Of a stretch of 64,000 bases of DNA, positions 1 to 10,958 are shown one piece after another; position 1 is the stretch's first letter; each line of letters starts with the position of its first letter. The position numbers and the translations under genes were made by a program. The stretch is from Pestalotiopsis fici W106-1. Taxonomy: Eukaryota; Ascomycota; Sordariomycetes; Amphisphaeriales; Sporocadaceae. The DNA lies in NCBI RefSeq assembly GCF_000516985.1, contig NW_006917094.1, positions 4,171,833-4,235,832 on the forward strand, given 5' to 3'. A model generated the notes under the pieces. The model made no database searches. It had not been told where the DNA came from and worked only from the letters and a program-made list of their open reading frames with translations.

Positions 1-1915
1 TGTCCAAATCTTGACCGCAGCATCTCCACCTGTGCTTGCGACCTTGTCGCCCGTTAGCCAAGCCACGGCATTCACCCCATCCTTGTGTGCATTCAGAGCC
101 TTTACTCTGCTTCCTGGCTTCGAAAGACTCCAGACAAATACATTGGTGTCGAGAGCTCCACTGACAGCATGTGTGCCAGCTTCGTTCCACGAGATGCTAG
201 TAACCCTCGCAGTATGTGCTGACCATCTGTCCGTTGCAATTGAGAGGTCCGCGGTCTTGTAAGCAAAGATCTTGCCTGATGTGTTGCCGGCCGCGAGATG
301 CGAGCCGTCCCTGGAGAATGACACGGCCGAGATTTGCGCAGTGCTGTTCTTTGCCTCGGCGGACTGCGAGAGTTTGTTGGACGAGTCTACCTGGTAGACA
401 CGAACAGCATTGTTGCTCAGACCAACGGCGACGGACGAGCCGTATGCTGCAATGGATGTCGGCTGCGCATCAGAGATATCAAGCTTGCTTGCAAGAGTAT
501 CCTTGACATAGACTTCTACTCCGGATAACGTTGCAACATATGTGCGTCCTTCGGCGGAAGCTACTCCTTTGGGCTGCCCAGAGAGCTTCAGAGACTCGCC
601 GGCAAAAGTGGTTGCCGACTCGTCAATGATGCGCAGAGTGTCGTCCCAGCCCACACTGTATCCTCTGCCGGCGCTCGAAGAGATTTGGCTGACTTGGTTT
701 GTATGCGTCTGGCCATCGACCACGGATCCAACACCCGATGAAACCTCCCAGCTCAACACACGGCCTTCGAAACTTCCTGTCAAAAGCTTGGAGCCCTGTC
801 CACTCGAGTCTGCAGTCATGGCTGTGATGCTCTTGTTGTGTCCTTGCACGATCTTGGAAGGTTCCGGCTTGCCCTCGTGCAGGTATGTCAGATCGCCATC
901 CAGGTTGAGACTTATGATCAGACCATCACTTCGGCCGTGAGGCCATACAACGCCAACTTGTTGGTCGGCCACGCTGGCACCTTCGCCAAGCTTCCACGAC
1001 TGCGTAACCTGTCCGGCCTCGACATCCCACACCTTTACAGTCTGGTCTGCGCTGGCCGTGACAATCTTCTTGCTGTCCTGGCTCCAGCTCACAGCAAAGA
1101 TACTGCCCGTGTGCTCACCCTCGCCAAAGGTCCTTGTCGGCTCTCCCGTCTTGCCGTCGTACAGCTGGATCTTCTTGTCGGCGCCCACCGTCACCAAAAG
1201 GTTGCCATCCGGGGAGAACTGGGTGGCAAACACGAATCCCTTGTGGATACCACTGTGCTTGCTGTTGAATTTGAAGGGGGCGCCGTGTAGGAAGCACAGG
1301 GCCATGTCGTCACTGACGGTGGCGGCGCGCAGGGGTCGCATGCCTCGAATGGCGACGGCATTAATGACCTTGCTGTGTCCCGAGACCTCGCCGACGCTGT
1401 TGCCCGAGTCGGCCGTGATGCAGTGGCCGAATCGTTCGCGGCCGTCGCCAACGGCAATGATTCGCTGGCTGTCGCCGTCCCAAGCGATGTCGTTGATGCG
1501 ACCCGAGATGATATGGTACTCGCCCTTGGTGTTGACGGCCTCGACGGCGTCCCAGACACGCACGGTGCCGGAAGCATCACCCGAGGCCACCCAAAAGCCC
1601 GACGGCGAGAACTTGGCTACGGTCGTGGCCGTCGTGTGGCCAGTGTACTGCTTGCATTCCGAGGGGTTGTCGATGGAGCGGAGGAAGATAGATTTGCCAG
1701 ACTGACCAGAAACTTGTTAGCCACGAGTTCATGAGACAAGTACATGTACGGCGTGTTTATGCAATATCAGATGCTAATTTGGGTGTTTAGAAGAGCCAAC
1801 GGCGACTTACAGCATATGCTAACCTCTCACCCTTTGGGTCGGTGGACAGCTGTGTAGGCTGACCCCGCGAGGTTGCGGGAGTCGCCGCGAGGATCTTCTC
1901 GATCGAAATGGACAT
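1..1915 (-). CDS. AIP1: Actin-interacting protein 1 (WD40 propeller), 3' end cut by window
   Basis: Exons on the minus strand: 1811-1915 (35 codons, begins MSISIEKILAATPATSRGQ) and 1-1701, joined across a 109-bp intron (1702-1810, donor GTAAGT, branch GCTAACA, acceptor CAG). The second exon stays open to the window edge, giving 602 residues; fungal Aip1 is about 610, so only a handful of residues and the stop are missing. The sequence is a chain of WD40 blades with GH...WD spacing (for example TVRVWD, KIQLYD, TVKVWD, AVKIW), as in the two seven-bladed propellers of Aip1/UNC-78. Known family role: works with cofilin to disassemble and cap actin filaments in cortical patches and rings. The N-terminal block and blade order match Aip1 better than a generic WD40 protein. 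The neighbouring gene is the HET protein on the same strand, about 860 bp upstream. Confidence 0.93.
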
Positions 1916-2771
1916 ATTTTTGAATTTGCTCAATCCTTTATGCAGTGCCTAGCTGATTGAAAGATGCGTTGGCTCTGGGATCTTGCTGGGTTTAAATAAA
2001 TAGGGGAGGGGGGTTTGAGAAATGTAGGAGCCTATTCAGACGCTCCAGCTTGGATTGGCGGTAACTCACAAGCCAAGCCCATGTTTACCCTGACGTACGT
2101 CGGAGGGGTTCAGGTAGTCGCAGCACGTTGCCAGGGGGCAGGGGCCATTGATGCTTGCGAGTCGCGCGACTTGGTCTGCGGGGCAGTCAGTCCCGTCCCA
2201 CCTTATTACTAGATTGGCGCCTGAACGACCGTGGAATCATGGTTGATGGGCATTGTGGCTTGCTATCAATTCAGGGCATGCGACTACCATATTATAGTAG
2301 CTCTCCTGCATAAGCACGACGCTGACGATGATGTCCTTGAAGCCGCCAAAGATGCCTGAAAAGTTGTTCCACTGTAAAAGGTAACGAGCAATCAATAACA
2401 GTCCGGCTGTGTTATGGTTTGCCAATGAAATATCATTTGGTGGTTCAGCGCTATAAGAAGAGAGTGAAAGCATCTTGTGGTGTCTTGTGTTCATTCATAC
2501 TACTTTGCACTAAGAAGCATAATCGATTAAACAGCGGCGTCTATCACATCTCGCAAAGACTTATTCGCCCAGGTCTCTCCTATTACCTTCCAAAGCTGTT
2601 CATAGTTCTCCTTCTTGTCCAGCTAATGGGTATGAGTTCTGTGAGGCGCGGGCAGAGATCTGGTGCGTACATTACTGGATTCAAATCTACGCTATATGGT
2701 ACATAGGTGCAAGCTACAAACACTTGGGCGCCCGGCTTTCAATGTTTCTTCACAGGCATCTATTGGATATC
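1916..2771. other. Intergenic between AIP1 promoter and HET gene 3' end
   Basis: 856 bp holding the AIP1 promoter side and the 3' flank of the HET gene. The open frames here (85-95 codons) overlap on opposite strands, show no recognisable motif and lack consistent splice extensions. I see no gene. Confidence 0.7.
1988..2005 (-). promoter_or_regulatory. Possible TATA-like element upstream of AIP1
   Basis: The minus strand reads CTATTTATTTAAAC about 75-90 bp upstream of the AIP1 start codon, a plausible TATA-type AT-rich element. Position and composition are the only evidence. Confidence 0.3.
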
Positions 2772-5700
2772 CTAGTCAAAATCGTCGTACATCCGATTTT
2801 TCACCCATTGAATCCCCTTCATCTCCCACGACTGCTTCTCCGGGGTCCAAGCCGGGTCAAACGTTTTCATGTACTCCGTGGACATTCTCGATCTGGCCAC
2901 TTTCATGATCAATGGGCACATAACCATTAGAACCGTATGAATGGTGAATCCGTAACCCACAAATGCACGATCCAGAGCCGTCAGATTGCCATCCCCTCCT
3001 CCGGCTGGGAAGCGCCCGATCGTGAAAAGGGCGATAGTTATGAGATGCGCGAGGTTCCACACCCAAGCGAGGTGGATAAAAAAGGACTGGACAATTGCGA
3101 AAAAGTTCATGACGAGCTTAAGAATCACGCCGGCTCGCGAAAGCGCTGATAATTTTGCGTATGTGGTCGCGAGAATGGCGATACCGAGGCCAGTGGTGCC
3201 GAAGTATAGTAGCAAAGGGACTGCTACGTTGCACACAGCTAAAAGAACCCAGAGAGCGCCGGTACCTTCCAAAGGATCAGGACGTTGATGTTCCAATACC
3301 TCATCTTCCATGATCTCTGCAAAACTGAAATTAATAACGGGTGCATTGTTTCCTGGGTTGGTAGGGAGTAGCAGGTGCTTACCTCGCTCAATATGTATCC
3401 CCCAAGATTTAGGTAGAGCCTTTACTTCTCGAGCTGGCATCTGCGCTAGATCGTGAGAGATACTCTGTACATCGTGGACATCAAGATCCACGAGAGTTGC
3501 CGTCATGGGACAGTCGTACACAATCCGCAACTTGCCACTTTTGCTTTCTAGCAGATCATCCAGTGCACTGGAGTCTGGTCGAGTAGAGACCAAGTCTACC
3601 CCATCAGCACGGGCCGTGTGATCAGGTTCGGAGACCTCCTTTTCAGAGTTCGAGCTGTCCAATTGTTCGTACGTGATACGATTGGCGCGAAATACTGCAC
3701 CAGACACTTTTTGACAAGCAATGTCAGTTCCCTCCAAGAGCTCACGACACGCTCGATCGCTGCTTATTTGGAAAGAAAAGCAAAGAAGCCCAGCCTCTTG
3801 CACGGCGAACGTGTCTCCAGGCCTCCGATGAAGCTCGATGATGGCTATTTTGTCCTGCGAAGGATATCGCACAATGAAACGAATTGGTGGTGGCTCTTGG
3901 CGCTCCGTCATGAGGAATTCCACCCCATTCTCTTGACCTTCGCCCGGGCCTAAGTAATACCCTCCCTCCGTGACCTTCAGCCGAGGTGCGTCTGATAGCA
4001 TGTTTCCTGCAGGGTAGAGAGGGAGCCAGCGGTCTCGATCTTTTTCAGTAGGACCCGCCCTGGGGATCGTGGAGTTCAGAAATAGTGAGAGGGGTAAATA
4101 CTTCAAGCTGTTGAGAATAACACGCATCCTGTCTTGCGGCTTCTCCATCTGGAGTATGGTGTGTGCGCCAAGACGGAGTAGGTTGGCGAGAATAACGTGG
4201 ATATCCTCACGCTTCGTTGTTGTTCGCACGCTTAGTTCGTTCCAGCATCGAACAAGCTGGTCAAATGCTACTTGTGCCTCGGACTGGATTTGCGGGTCTA
4301 GCAACGCCACTGATGTGTTATTGGTGTTCGTTGATAGACGCGTTATGAGTGGCCGTGATATTGTTGCAACGATGGCAGTCTCAACGTCATATAGCATAGA
4401 CGCGTTGAACCTCAATCTTCGCTTTACGAAGAGTTTGAAGAGTACAGCGCTTGCCAATTCACGGGTGAGATGCAGAAGCGTAGACTCGAGATGTTCTCCC
4501 AGCCAGGTGCTGTATCCAACCTTCATTCGCAAAGGATTCAGTCGACCGTCAGAAAATTGGAAGTTGAGGAGCCCCGCCAAGCAGCCTTCTTGGAAGGTCC
4601 AACATCTCCCCATCCATGGGCTGACTTCTAGTCGAGCAATCTGCTCGCAAATTTTTGAGTCCTGGATTGAAGTGTGGGCAAAAGATGAGTCGAGCACAAG
4701 AACTTCGTAGGCAGAGCTATAGATCGCGGCCATCTGGTTGATGGCACGGAATTTAAGGTCGTCGAACTCCTTTCCAACTGGAATGCAAAGTGTGTCTAGC
4801 CAGAAATAATTGGCAGGTTTGTTCAAGCTGCTCGTTCTCCGAAAGTCAAAGTTGAAAGTGGGATACGAGTACCAGGATGATTCTTCCGGAGGCTTCGAAG
4901 CGTCAACGTATTCTTGTAATCGTCGTATCTGGCATTCTGGAAGCGAATTGGCTTTGGGATTACCCAAACCATCAGACCAGACGTGGGAGAACGCAACGTA
5001 ACGCGTCGCTGTGTTCATTCGCGTCACCTCAAGAACCGGGGGTTCGCCTACGGCAACCTCTTTCGCCCTCACCACTGGTATGCCGCCTGCTCTGATGATC
5101 TGGCGCATTTCATCGTCAGGGAAAGATAGGTGCGAGCATGAACAGCCCGGATGAACATGTCTCGTGACGTAGTTACTCATGTCGACATTGTTGGCCACAC
5201 ACTCTGTCTCCGTGCATGATCCATGGTTGAGCTGGGACGACTTCTTGAACAGTCGACTGAAGTAATACACAGTTGCATAATCATGCGACGACAAGATATG
5301 CTTAATCTTGAACGGGCACCACCCTTGTTGTCTCATTTGCTGTCGGAGTAGCAATTCAACCGACGACACCGGTGGGACTTTTTCATTTTCATTTTCTTTT
5401 TCATTCCCGTCATGCTTCCAATCTAGTTGCTTCCGTTTCCCACCCGCCAAAAGTATCATTATTCCAGGGGAGGGAGTTAGGATTTCCGTAAGAATGCCAC
5501 GCAACGTGGTGCATAAGACTGTGATCGATAACACAATTCTTGGGATCGTATCAACCTCCAAAGCTTGCGGTAATCGTTGCAGCTCATCACAGGTGTTCAA
5601 CACTTTGCCGAGGAATTCATAACACCTTTGAAAGTCCGACCACAGAACATCTTCAGTCAGGCCAGAATCGATCGTCGCATTCTCGTCCATAAATGCCGGG

Positions 5701-6056
5701 TTAAGAACAGGCGCAACCTTAAAGCGCAGCCACTCGTCCAGCAAAGTCTTAAATGGCACTGCAGTTACAAGCTTCGTCACAAGGACTTTTTCCTCCACTT
5801 GCATCTCTCCAGTATATTCGAAATGCCGAAAATCGACAGGTTTCCCGAGGAACTCGGCCATGACGCCAAAATAAAGCCATGATTGAGCGAGTGCGGCGAG
5901 GTCGTGCGCTCCCAACTCGCGCCAGTCGCCGTCGGGGACAGCTCCATATGCTTGAGGGAAAGACCAGAAATCAGCGTCATATACATATTGCAAGTTTGCC
6001 ACGAATGGTACGTCCATTGGCTCCAGGCCGTCGGTCGGGTGTGGAATGAAATCCAT
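2772..6056 (-). CDS. Heterokaryon incompatibility (HET) domain protein with multi-pass membrane C-terminus
   Basis: The genomic frame runs 1094 codons from ATG at 6056 to TAG at 2772. An in-frame 66-bp intron (3317-3382) probably removes 22 codons, leaving 1072 residues. A first Cys-containing region (GWCPFKIKHI near 245-255; HPGCSCSHL near 302-310) is typical of the large HET proteins. The HET domain follows: RYVAFSHVWSDGLG at 352-365, NYFWLDTLCIP at about 416-426 and RCWTFQEG at about 484-491. A long central region follows, then hydrophobic helices from about residue 908 (spliced numbering), including LLAVCNVAVPLLLYFG and LITIALFTIGRF, giving probably four or five membrane segments. HET proteins trigger cell death after fusion of unlike strains; the partner or trigger here is unknown. 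The membrane tail is unlike short cytosolic HET proteins. HET assignment is firm; the intron is inferred from splice signals. Confidence 0.92.
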   Translation of the reverse strand: MDFIPHPTDGLEPMDVPFVANLQYVYDADFWSFPQAYGAVPDGDWRELGAHDLAALAQSWLYFGVMAEFLGKPVDFRHFEYTGEMQVEEKVLVTKLVTAVPFKTLLDEWLRFKVAPVLNPAFMDENATIDSGLTEDVLWSDFQRCYEFLGKVLNTCDELQRLPQALEVDTIPRIVLSITVLCTTLRGILTEILTPSPGIMILLAGGKRKQLDWKHDGNEKENENEKVPPVSSVELLLRQQMRQQGWCPFKIKHILSSHDYATVYYFSRLFKKSSQLNHGSCTETECVANNVDMSNYVTRHVHPGCSCSHLSFPDDEMRQIIRAGGIPVVRAKEVAVGEPPVLEVTRMNTATRYVAFSHVWSDGLGNPKANSLPECQIRRLQEYVDASKPPEESSWYSYPTFNFDFRRTSSLNKPANYFWLDTLCIPVGKEFDDLKFRAINQMAAIYSSAYEVLVLDSSFAHTSIQDSKICEQIARLEVSPWMGRCWTFQEGCLAGLLNFQFSDGRLNPLRMKVGYSTWLGEHLESTLLHLTRELASAVLFKLFVKRRLRFNASMLYDVETAIVATISRPLITRLSTNTNNTSVALLDPQIQSEAQVAFDQLVRCWNELSVRTTTKREDIHVILANLLRLGAHTILQMEKPQDRMRVILNSLKYLPLSLFLNSTIPRAGPTEKDRDRWLPLYPAGNMLSDAPRLKVTEGGYYLGPGEGQENGVEFLMTERQEPPPIRFIVRYPSQDKIAIIELHRRPGDTFAVQEAGLLCFSFQISSDRACRELLEGTDIACQKVSGAVFRANRITYEQLDSSNSEKEVSEPDHTARADGVDLVSTRPDSSALDDLLESKSGKLRIVYDCPMTATLVDLDVHDVQSISHDLAQMPAREVKALPKSWGIHIERGKHLLLPTNPGNNAPVINFSFAEIMEDEVLEHQRPDPLEGTGALWVLLAVCNVAVPLLLYFGTTGLGIAILATTYAKLSALSRAGVILKLVMNFFAIVQSFFIHLAWVWNLAHLITIALFTIGRFPAGGGDGNLTALDRAFVGYGFTIHTVLMVMCPLIMKVARSRMSTEYMKTFDPAWTPEKQSWEMKGIQWVKNRMYDDFD
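3317..3382 (-). other. In-frame intron of HET gene with two competing acceptors
   Basis: The minus strand shows donor GTAAGC at 3382, a branch-like TTATTAAT and two acceptors: TTTCAG (58-bp intron, ending at 3325) and TTTTGCAG (66-bp intron, ending at 3317). The 66-bp version keeps the frame into the membrane-spanning tail. The 58-bp version shifts frame and meets TAG at 3239-3241 after about 28 new codons, before any membrane segment. If the intron is retained, the frame also stays open. Confidence 0.6.
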
Positions 6057-7024
6057 CTTGATAACCGCCGCTTCAAGTCGATATAGCTCGCTGCTGCTGC
6101 ATTCGTCACGAGTCTCCTAAGCAGTCAGACGGACTGTCTTTGTAATGCACAAGTTTGGCGGCATCTTTCAAAACGCAAGAATCTGCTCGCGGCAGCAGCT
6201 TAGGCGTCGTGGGAATTTTTGCAATTTGAGGAGCTGATCGACTGGAGGATTCAGGCGCAGTGTCGCCTCCACGTCCACCTCAAACGCCCCCTGAACGATA
6301 CACCCTTGTGCAATATCGTGTTGGAGCTGTGCCGCAGGCTCGCAGCCTTATGAGGGTGGACTTAACGCTGCGGGCCGCGAAGGAACCCCAGCCTGAGTTT
6401 CTTGTGCTCACTAGTGAGTGTGTCCATTGGTGAGTTAGGGATCAGGTCATGTGCAGTGCAACCCGATAATTTCTTTTGGCCGCAGAAGCATGGATTTACA
6501 TCGACCACGGCGGCTAATAAGTGCTCCCCTTATCAATTGTGTTGGCATCCACAGAACCAATCAGCCACCCCGGCACAACAGCGTTGAGTCAGCCAATAGG
6601 AATGTAGGACTATAAAAAGAAGTAAGATTTAAAAGGGTATCTTCCTATGGCAAAACGCCGGCAACGCCGTGTAATTGTTTCCGATGGGTTGGCCCAGCCA
6701 GAATTGCAAGGCCAACCGCACCGAAAAATCATTCGTGCTTCCCCAAATAGTAGATGAAGGCGCAGTGTTACAAGATTTCGACTACTCGAGCCAGAGGCGG
6801 GAATGTGCATCTAATGCCTCGTTCCAGCTTGGAATGCATCCATTTCCGATGTTGAAGGCGTTATCTTCGCTGGCAGAAGCAGCAAAGACTGCAGCGTGGG
6901 CGCCGACTTTATTTTCGCCAATTGAAGTAGGACTCTGAAGTCTTCCACGCTCAGAGGGCGTGAGCTGCGATGCGACATAATCGTAGAGATATGTATATGA
7001 ACGATTGGGTGAGCTGAGCGATTC
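6057..7024. other. Intergenic between HET promoter and ALG13 3' end
   Basis: 968 bp. It contains the HET gene promoter side and a plus-strand TATAAAAAG at 6611. An 87-codon plus-strand frame at 6675-6938 starts 64 bp after that box but has no recognisable domain. I do not call it a gene. Confidence 0.6.
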
Positions 7025-8042
7025 CTAACCACTCTCAATTTTGCGCTCCCCAGTCGATACCTCATCAGACTGACGTTTTCCCTCCTGTTCCAGGTCTTCC
7101 TTGATCTTGCGATGTGCGTACCAGTTGCTACGCCACTCTTGGAACATGCTCTCCTTTTCCTGCGAGTGGAGGCCGCTTAAAAAGACATGACGTGGATCAC
7201 CATCGGGAAATGGCTGCCCGGCGAGCATATCTCGCCACATTTGCTGTTCCAGAGGCATCTGCTTCGCCTCCTCTTCACCGGCTTCAGATACGTGCCTGCT
7301 GTATGGGAAGAAGTTCTTGATGATCTCACCAATGTGGCGATACTTCGAGTCCTTGGGAGGCTTGGGAGGCCAGTTTGCAGGCTCGTATGTTTCCATGCGC
7401 TCCAGGTCCTCATGGAGTGCGCTAAATGGTGCGAGTTAGTCTGAAGTGATACACAAAGCAGAGCTTATAGGTCTCAACGTACCCGAGATGACCTTGTAGC
7501 AGATAGCCTTGTCTCTCGAGCTCTTCCGCAAGCTCGAGTTGGTGGTTGTCCATAAGAGATGTATTTGGAACCACAATGACTCTGGCGTCAATGTCTAAGG
7601 CTTCCAGTATCGTACCAGCACCTGGGAACCGTGTTAGTTGCACAGACATTCAAAATGCACAGTCGGGACAAATGGCCAAGTACGAACCAGCGTGCGCCAT
7701 GATAATGCCCCTTCCGCGGGCGGCCTCGCCTGATTTTGCAGTGGAAGGTGCACATTCCAGAAAATAATCTTTCATCTTGTCGGTGTAAGTGAAGCCGACG
7801 ATGTCAATCCAGTGGCTGTCAAAGCCTCTTTGAGGACGAATGCGCTCGAAGAGCTCTAGATCAGGGCCACACTGAACGACTAGACGATTGAATTTGAGTT
7901 TTGCGAGTGTCTCTAGAAACTTGTCGGAAAGAACCTCGGTGATGAGGCTCTTGAAAGAGGCAATGGATCCAATGGTTACAAACATGGTGCGGAAGGGCTG
8001 GCGGTGCTCGGGCTCAGCAGCCGCGATAGCTGGGTCCGCCAT
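7025..8042 (-). CDS. ALG13: UDP-GlcNAc transferase subunit ALG13 (ER N-glycosylation)
   Basis: Three exons on the minus strand: 7688-8042, 7483-7621 and 7025-7421; introns of 66 and 61 bp; 891 nt, 296 residues. Alg13 is the cytosolic catalytic subunit that Alg14 recruits to the ER membrane, where the pair adds the second GlcNAc to dolichol-PP-GlcNAc. Seen: [10 protein letters not shown] at 21-30, [23 protein letters not shown], then [12 protein letters not shown] built across the first splice and [20 protein letters not shown], the UDP-GlcNAc-binding GT28-type C-terminal fold. The start at 8042 gives MADPA just before the glycine-rich strand; an in-frame ATG at 8141 would add 33 unrelated residues. 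The first donor is the uncommon GTTCGT. Residues after about 165 form a charged extension, so the protein is longer than yeast Alg13 (202). Divergent from the mS35 gene. Confidence 0.9.
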
Positions 8043-8768
8043 GATGCGACCGGCTTCGGTCTTGTTGTGCTTTTCGTAGGGGCTTTTGATGATCCAATTA
8101 AACTGAGGTGGACGTTGAAGTACAGCCTCGCACAAGAACAACTCTAAGCCCAGCTGTTCATCCCCTCCTTTGGACAGGTGTATTAGGTATTTGGCCTAGT
8201 AATTGTTGATCAGATTGATATCCTAGCGAGAGTAATTGGAAGACAATGAGAGAAGGCAATAGGCTGGCCGTGACTTCTTGTCTTTCAAAATCTCTATAAT
8301 GCAGCGTTCGAGACTCGATGAATGGCGTAGTGAATTTGGAAAGTCCGAAAATGAAGTATTCACAAGCTCCGGCAAACCAGAGCATTGAAACAAAGTAGTA
8401 GTACTTACCATCTTTCTTGAGGTGGATCATGCCCAATTACTAGCGTCTTGTGGCGGTGCGGTATTGTGTCTGGATGAAGTCGTAGATGTGGCTGTGCAGA
8501 TCACCGTCTGGGGTCAAGAGGTGTGAATGAATTGACGAATCAAAACTCGCAAAGTTCCTTCCATACCGTCTTGCTGGGATCAATTTTAGTGGACCTCAAC
8601 CTGTGTACCGTCCAATTGTGGCCCGGGCTCCGGAATTTCTCACCCGCCGCCAGGCCTGAAATTTGTCCAGGTACGGAAAGCTGCGATTCAAACTAGGTGA
8701 TCGAATTGCCCCAGCCCAGCACTCACCTTCTCTTACGCGGCGAAACTGCTTATGAGCCATCGACAGCC
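8043..8768. other. Divergent intergenic region ALG13 / mS35
   Basis: 726 bp shared by two divergent genes. Short minus-strand frames at 8158-8436 have no domain and lie in the ALG13 5' flank. Probably a bidirectional promoter region; no further element recognised. Confidence 0.6.
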
Positions 8769-10188
8769 ATGGTCGCCGCCGTACAGTCCCTGAGGCTGTG
8801 TGCGCGAGCCTGCAGCCGGGCACCCACCACCACGACCACCACACAAAGGATAGCAGCGGCCTCGCATTTCACGAGCTCGAGGCGTCCGTTCTCCTCGACG
8901 CGGGCATGGCGCTCCGACGACGTTGACCGCGAGCAGCAGTCCAGCAAGCCCGAGGGCTCCAATGCTGCCGCTCCCTCCACGAAAACTCCCGTGCCCCGAC
9001 TCAGGAGATCCGACAAGGTCGTGCTGGCTCTCCAGGAAGGCATGACCGAGGATGAAAAGGATGCTTTCAAGCGGATTCTCGAATACACCGACGCGCACGA
9101 TATGAAGGTGCCACCGCGCCGGGGACAGCGTGCGACTTTGGACCCTGAGGAGCTGGAGGCCCAAGCAGATAAGATTGAGGAGTACTTTCAAAACGTCAAC
9201 AAGCTGCCCAAGGAGGCGGATGATGCGCTTAGGGACCTGGAGCAGACATTCAACAAGGTTGACGAGATGGCATCGCCAGTCATGGCAACGGTGCGCGTTG
9301 GCAAGAATTCTTTCTGGGGAGAGGACGAGGAGGATCAGGATTACCTTACCAACGACATTGACGAGGACGATTTCGGCGAGGAGGACATGATGAGTATGGC
9401 GCATGGCAAGCTCGAGGAGCACCGAGAGTACAGAGAGTACGCCCGCATTGCAGCGTGGCAAATGCCGCTGCTTTCAAGTGAGTGACACCTGCTTGGGCAT
9501 TGCCTAGCTCTAAAAAGTGTCTCTTGGGTTCTGGCTGACAAGTATTTCTCTACAGAATTGGCTCGGCCATTTGAGCCTCCGACCCAGGAGGAGTGTCTCC
9601 GATTCCGATATACCACGTACATGGGTGAGAACCACCCAGCACAAAGCAAGGTAGTGGTTGAGTTCTCCCCGAGAGATCTTGGCCTCACTTCCGCACAACA
9701 ATGGAAGATGAAGAAACTCTTGGGCGCTCGATGGAACCCAGAGACAAAGATTGCCAAGATGAGCTGCGAGCAGTTTGATCACCAGGCTCAAAACAAGAGA
9801 TACCTTGCTGATCTCGTGAACAAGCTGATCGTAGAAGCAAAGGTAGGTTGTAGTGTGTCCTAGTCGACTCTATTTGCCCAATCGCTGACCTTGATCTCTC
9901 CCTTGACAGGACGAGACCGATACTTTCAGGGACGTTCCACTTGACACTAGACACCATAAAATCAAGACGAAGCCAAAGTTTCCCAAGGAGTGGTATATGA
10001 CGATTGACCGAGTCAAGGAGCTTGAGGACCAGAGAGAGAAGGCATTGCTACTTGATCAGGCTAAGGAAGATGCCGGCTCGCTTGTTGATGGTTCCAAGGT
10101 GATTGAGACACATTTCAACAAGCCCGAGATGATTGCGATCTCGGCACGACCTCGAGGTGCACCAAGCCTATCCCCGAGGAGACGGTAG
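8769..10188 (+). CDS. RSM24: Mitochondrial small-subunit ribosomal protein mS35 (Rsm24 family)
   Basis: Exons 8769-9477, 9556-9842 and 9910-10188; introns 78 and 67 bp; 1275 nt, 424 residues. The ATG at 8769 begins an Arg/Ser/Thr-rich, acid-poor presequence (MVAAVQSLRLCARACSR..., then RRPFSSTRAW), a typical matrix-targeting peptide. An upstream in-frame ATG at 8697 would bury it. The middle is acidic and coiled (EELEAQADKIEEYF). The conserved domain begins at the second exon: LARPFEPPTQEECLRFRYTT, then MGENHPAQSKVVVEF, LTSAQQWKMKKLLGARWNP and MSCEQFDHQAQNKRYLADLV, which matches the mS35 family signature. The protein belongs to the head of the mitochondrial 37S subunit. The exon 1/2 junction creates the Lys of KLARPF. 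Highly likely assignment. Confidence 0.9.
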
Positions 10189-10958
10189 ACATAGTGGCTT
10201 GGGTGAACGAAGAAAATGATGTATACTATTAGACACGCCTACTCCATAGGGCTGATGATCATTGTACAAATGTAATATATTGTACTGCACACACACTGCA
10301 GTCGCTACAGCGTGTCCACCCTGAAATTTAGTTCCTCTAGCTCAAATACGGTAGGACCAGTCTTGACTTGTCAATCCTTCAAATTATCAGTAGATGAGGT
10401 GACTAGCGATGCAAAGTTGATATTGTCACGTAAAAAGTCTTGACACAGATACAAGTTTGAGGGGGTATCGAGATTCATCATCATTAAGAGGTCGCGATTT
10501 GCGTGTGGTGCTATAGTACAGAACCAAGGGAAGCCGCTTAGGGATTTCCGTCTCGCGAACCCGGGGGAATCATTATAAAATCAAAATATCCATCTCTCTT
10601 GCAGGCATACAAATTCCTAGGACTGCTCAAGGCTCCTTAAACCAAGTCCCAAGCCTTTCCCACAGAGAAAAATCAAAGAATGCGACAGCGTATGTTTGGG
10701 TATGATGGGGTGTGTGTGACTAGGCGTGAAGTGCCAACCCATGCTTGCACAACCTTGCAGCTGCGATCGACAAAGCCCCACTCCGAAATGCCGAGTGTCC
10801 GTCTTTGAAGATTTGTTGCTTTTGCTGAAGATTCTGTGTTGGGTAACACAGCAAGGGTGACACGATTGAGAGCCACTGCTCAGGACGATGTGTCCATAGA
10901 TTTTGCCGACATTATTGTGGTTGTGTTGGCATTATCTCCGGTTGACGGCATTGCTGCT
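10189..10958. other. Convergent 3' flanks of mS35 and PMP3
   Basis: 770 bp between the mS35 stop and the PMP3 stop, expected to hold both 3' UTRs and polyadenylation signals (AT-rich, e.g. ATGTAATATATTGTA near 10270). I see no gene. Confidence 0.65.

Noticed and set aside
8733..9461. 242-codon minus-strand frame
   Set aside because: Antisense to the first exon of the mS35 gene; Leu/Val-rich because it mirrors Glu/Asp/Lys codons.
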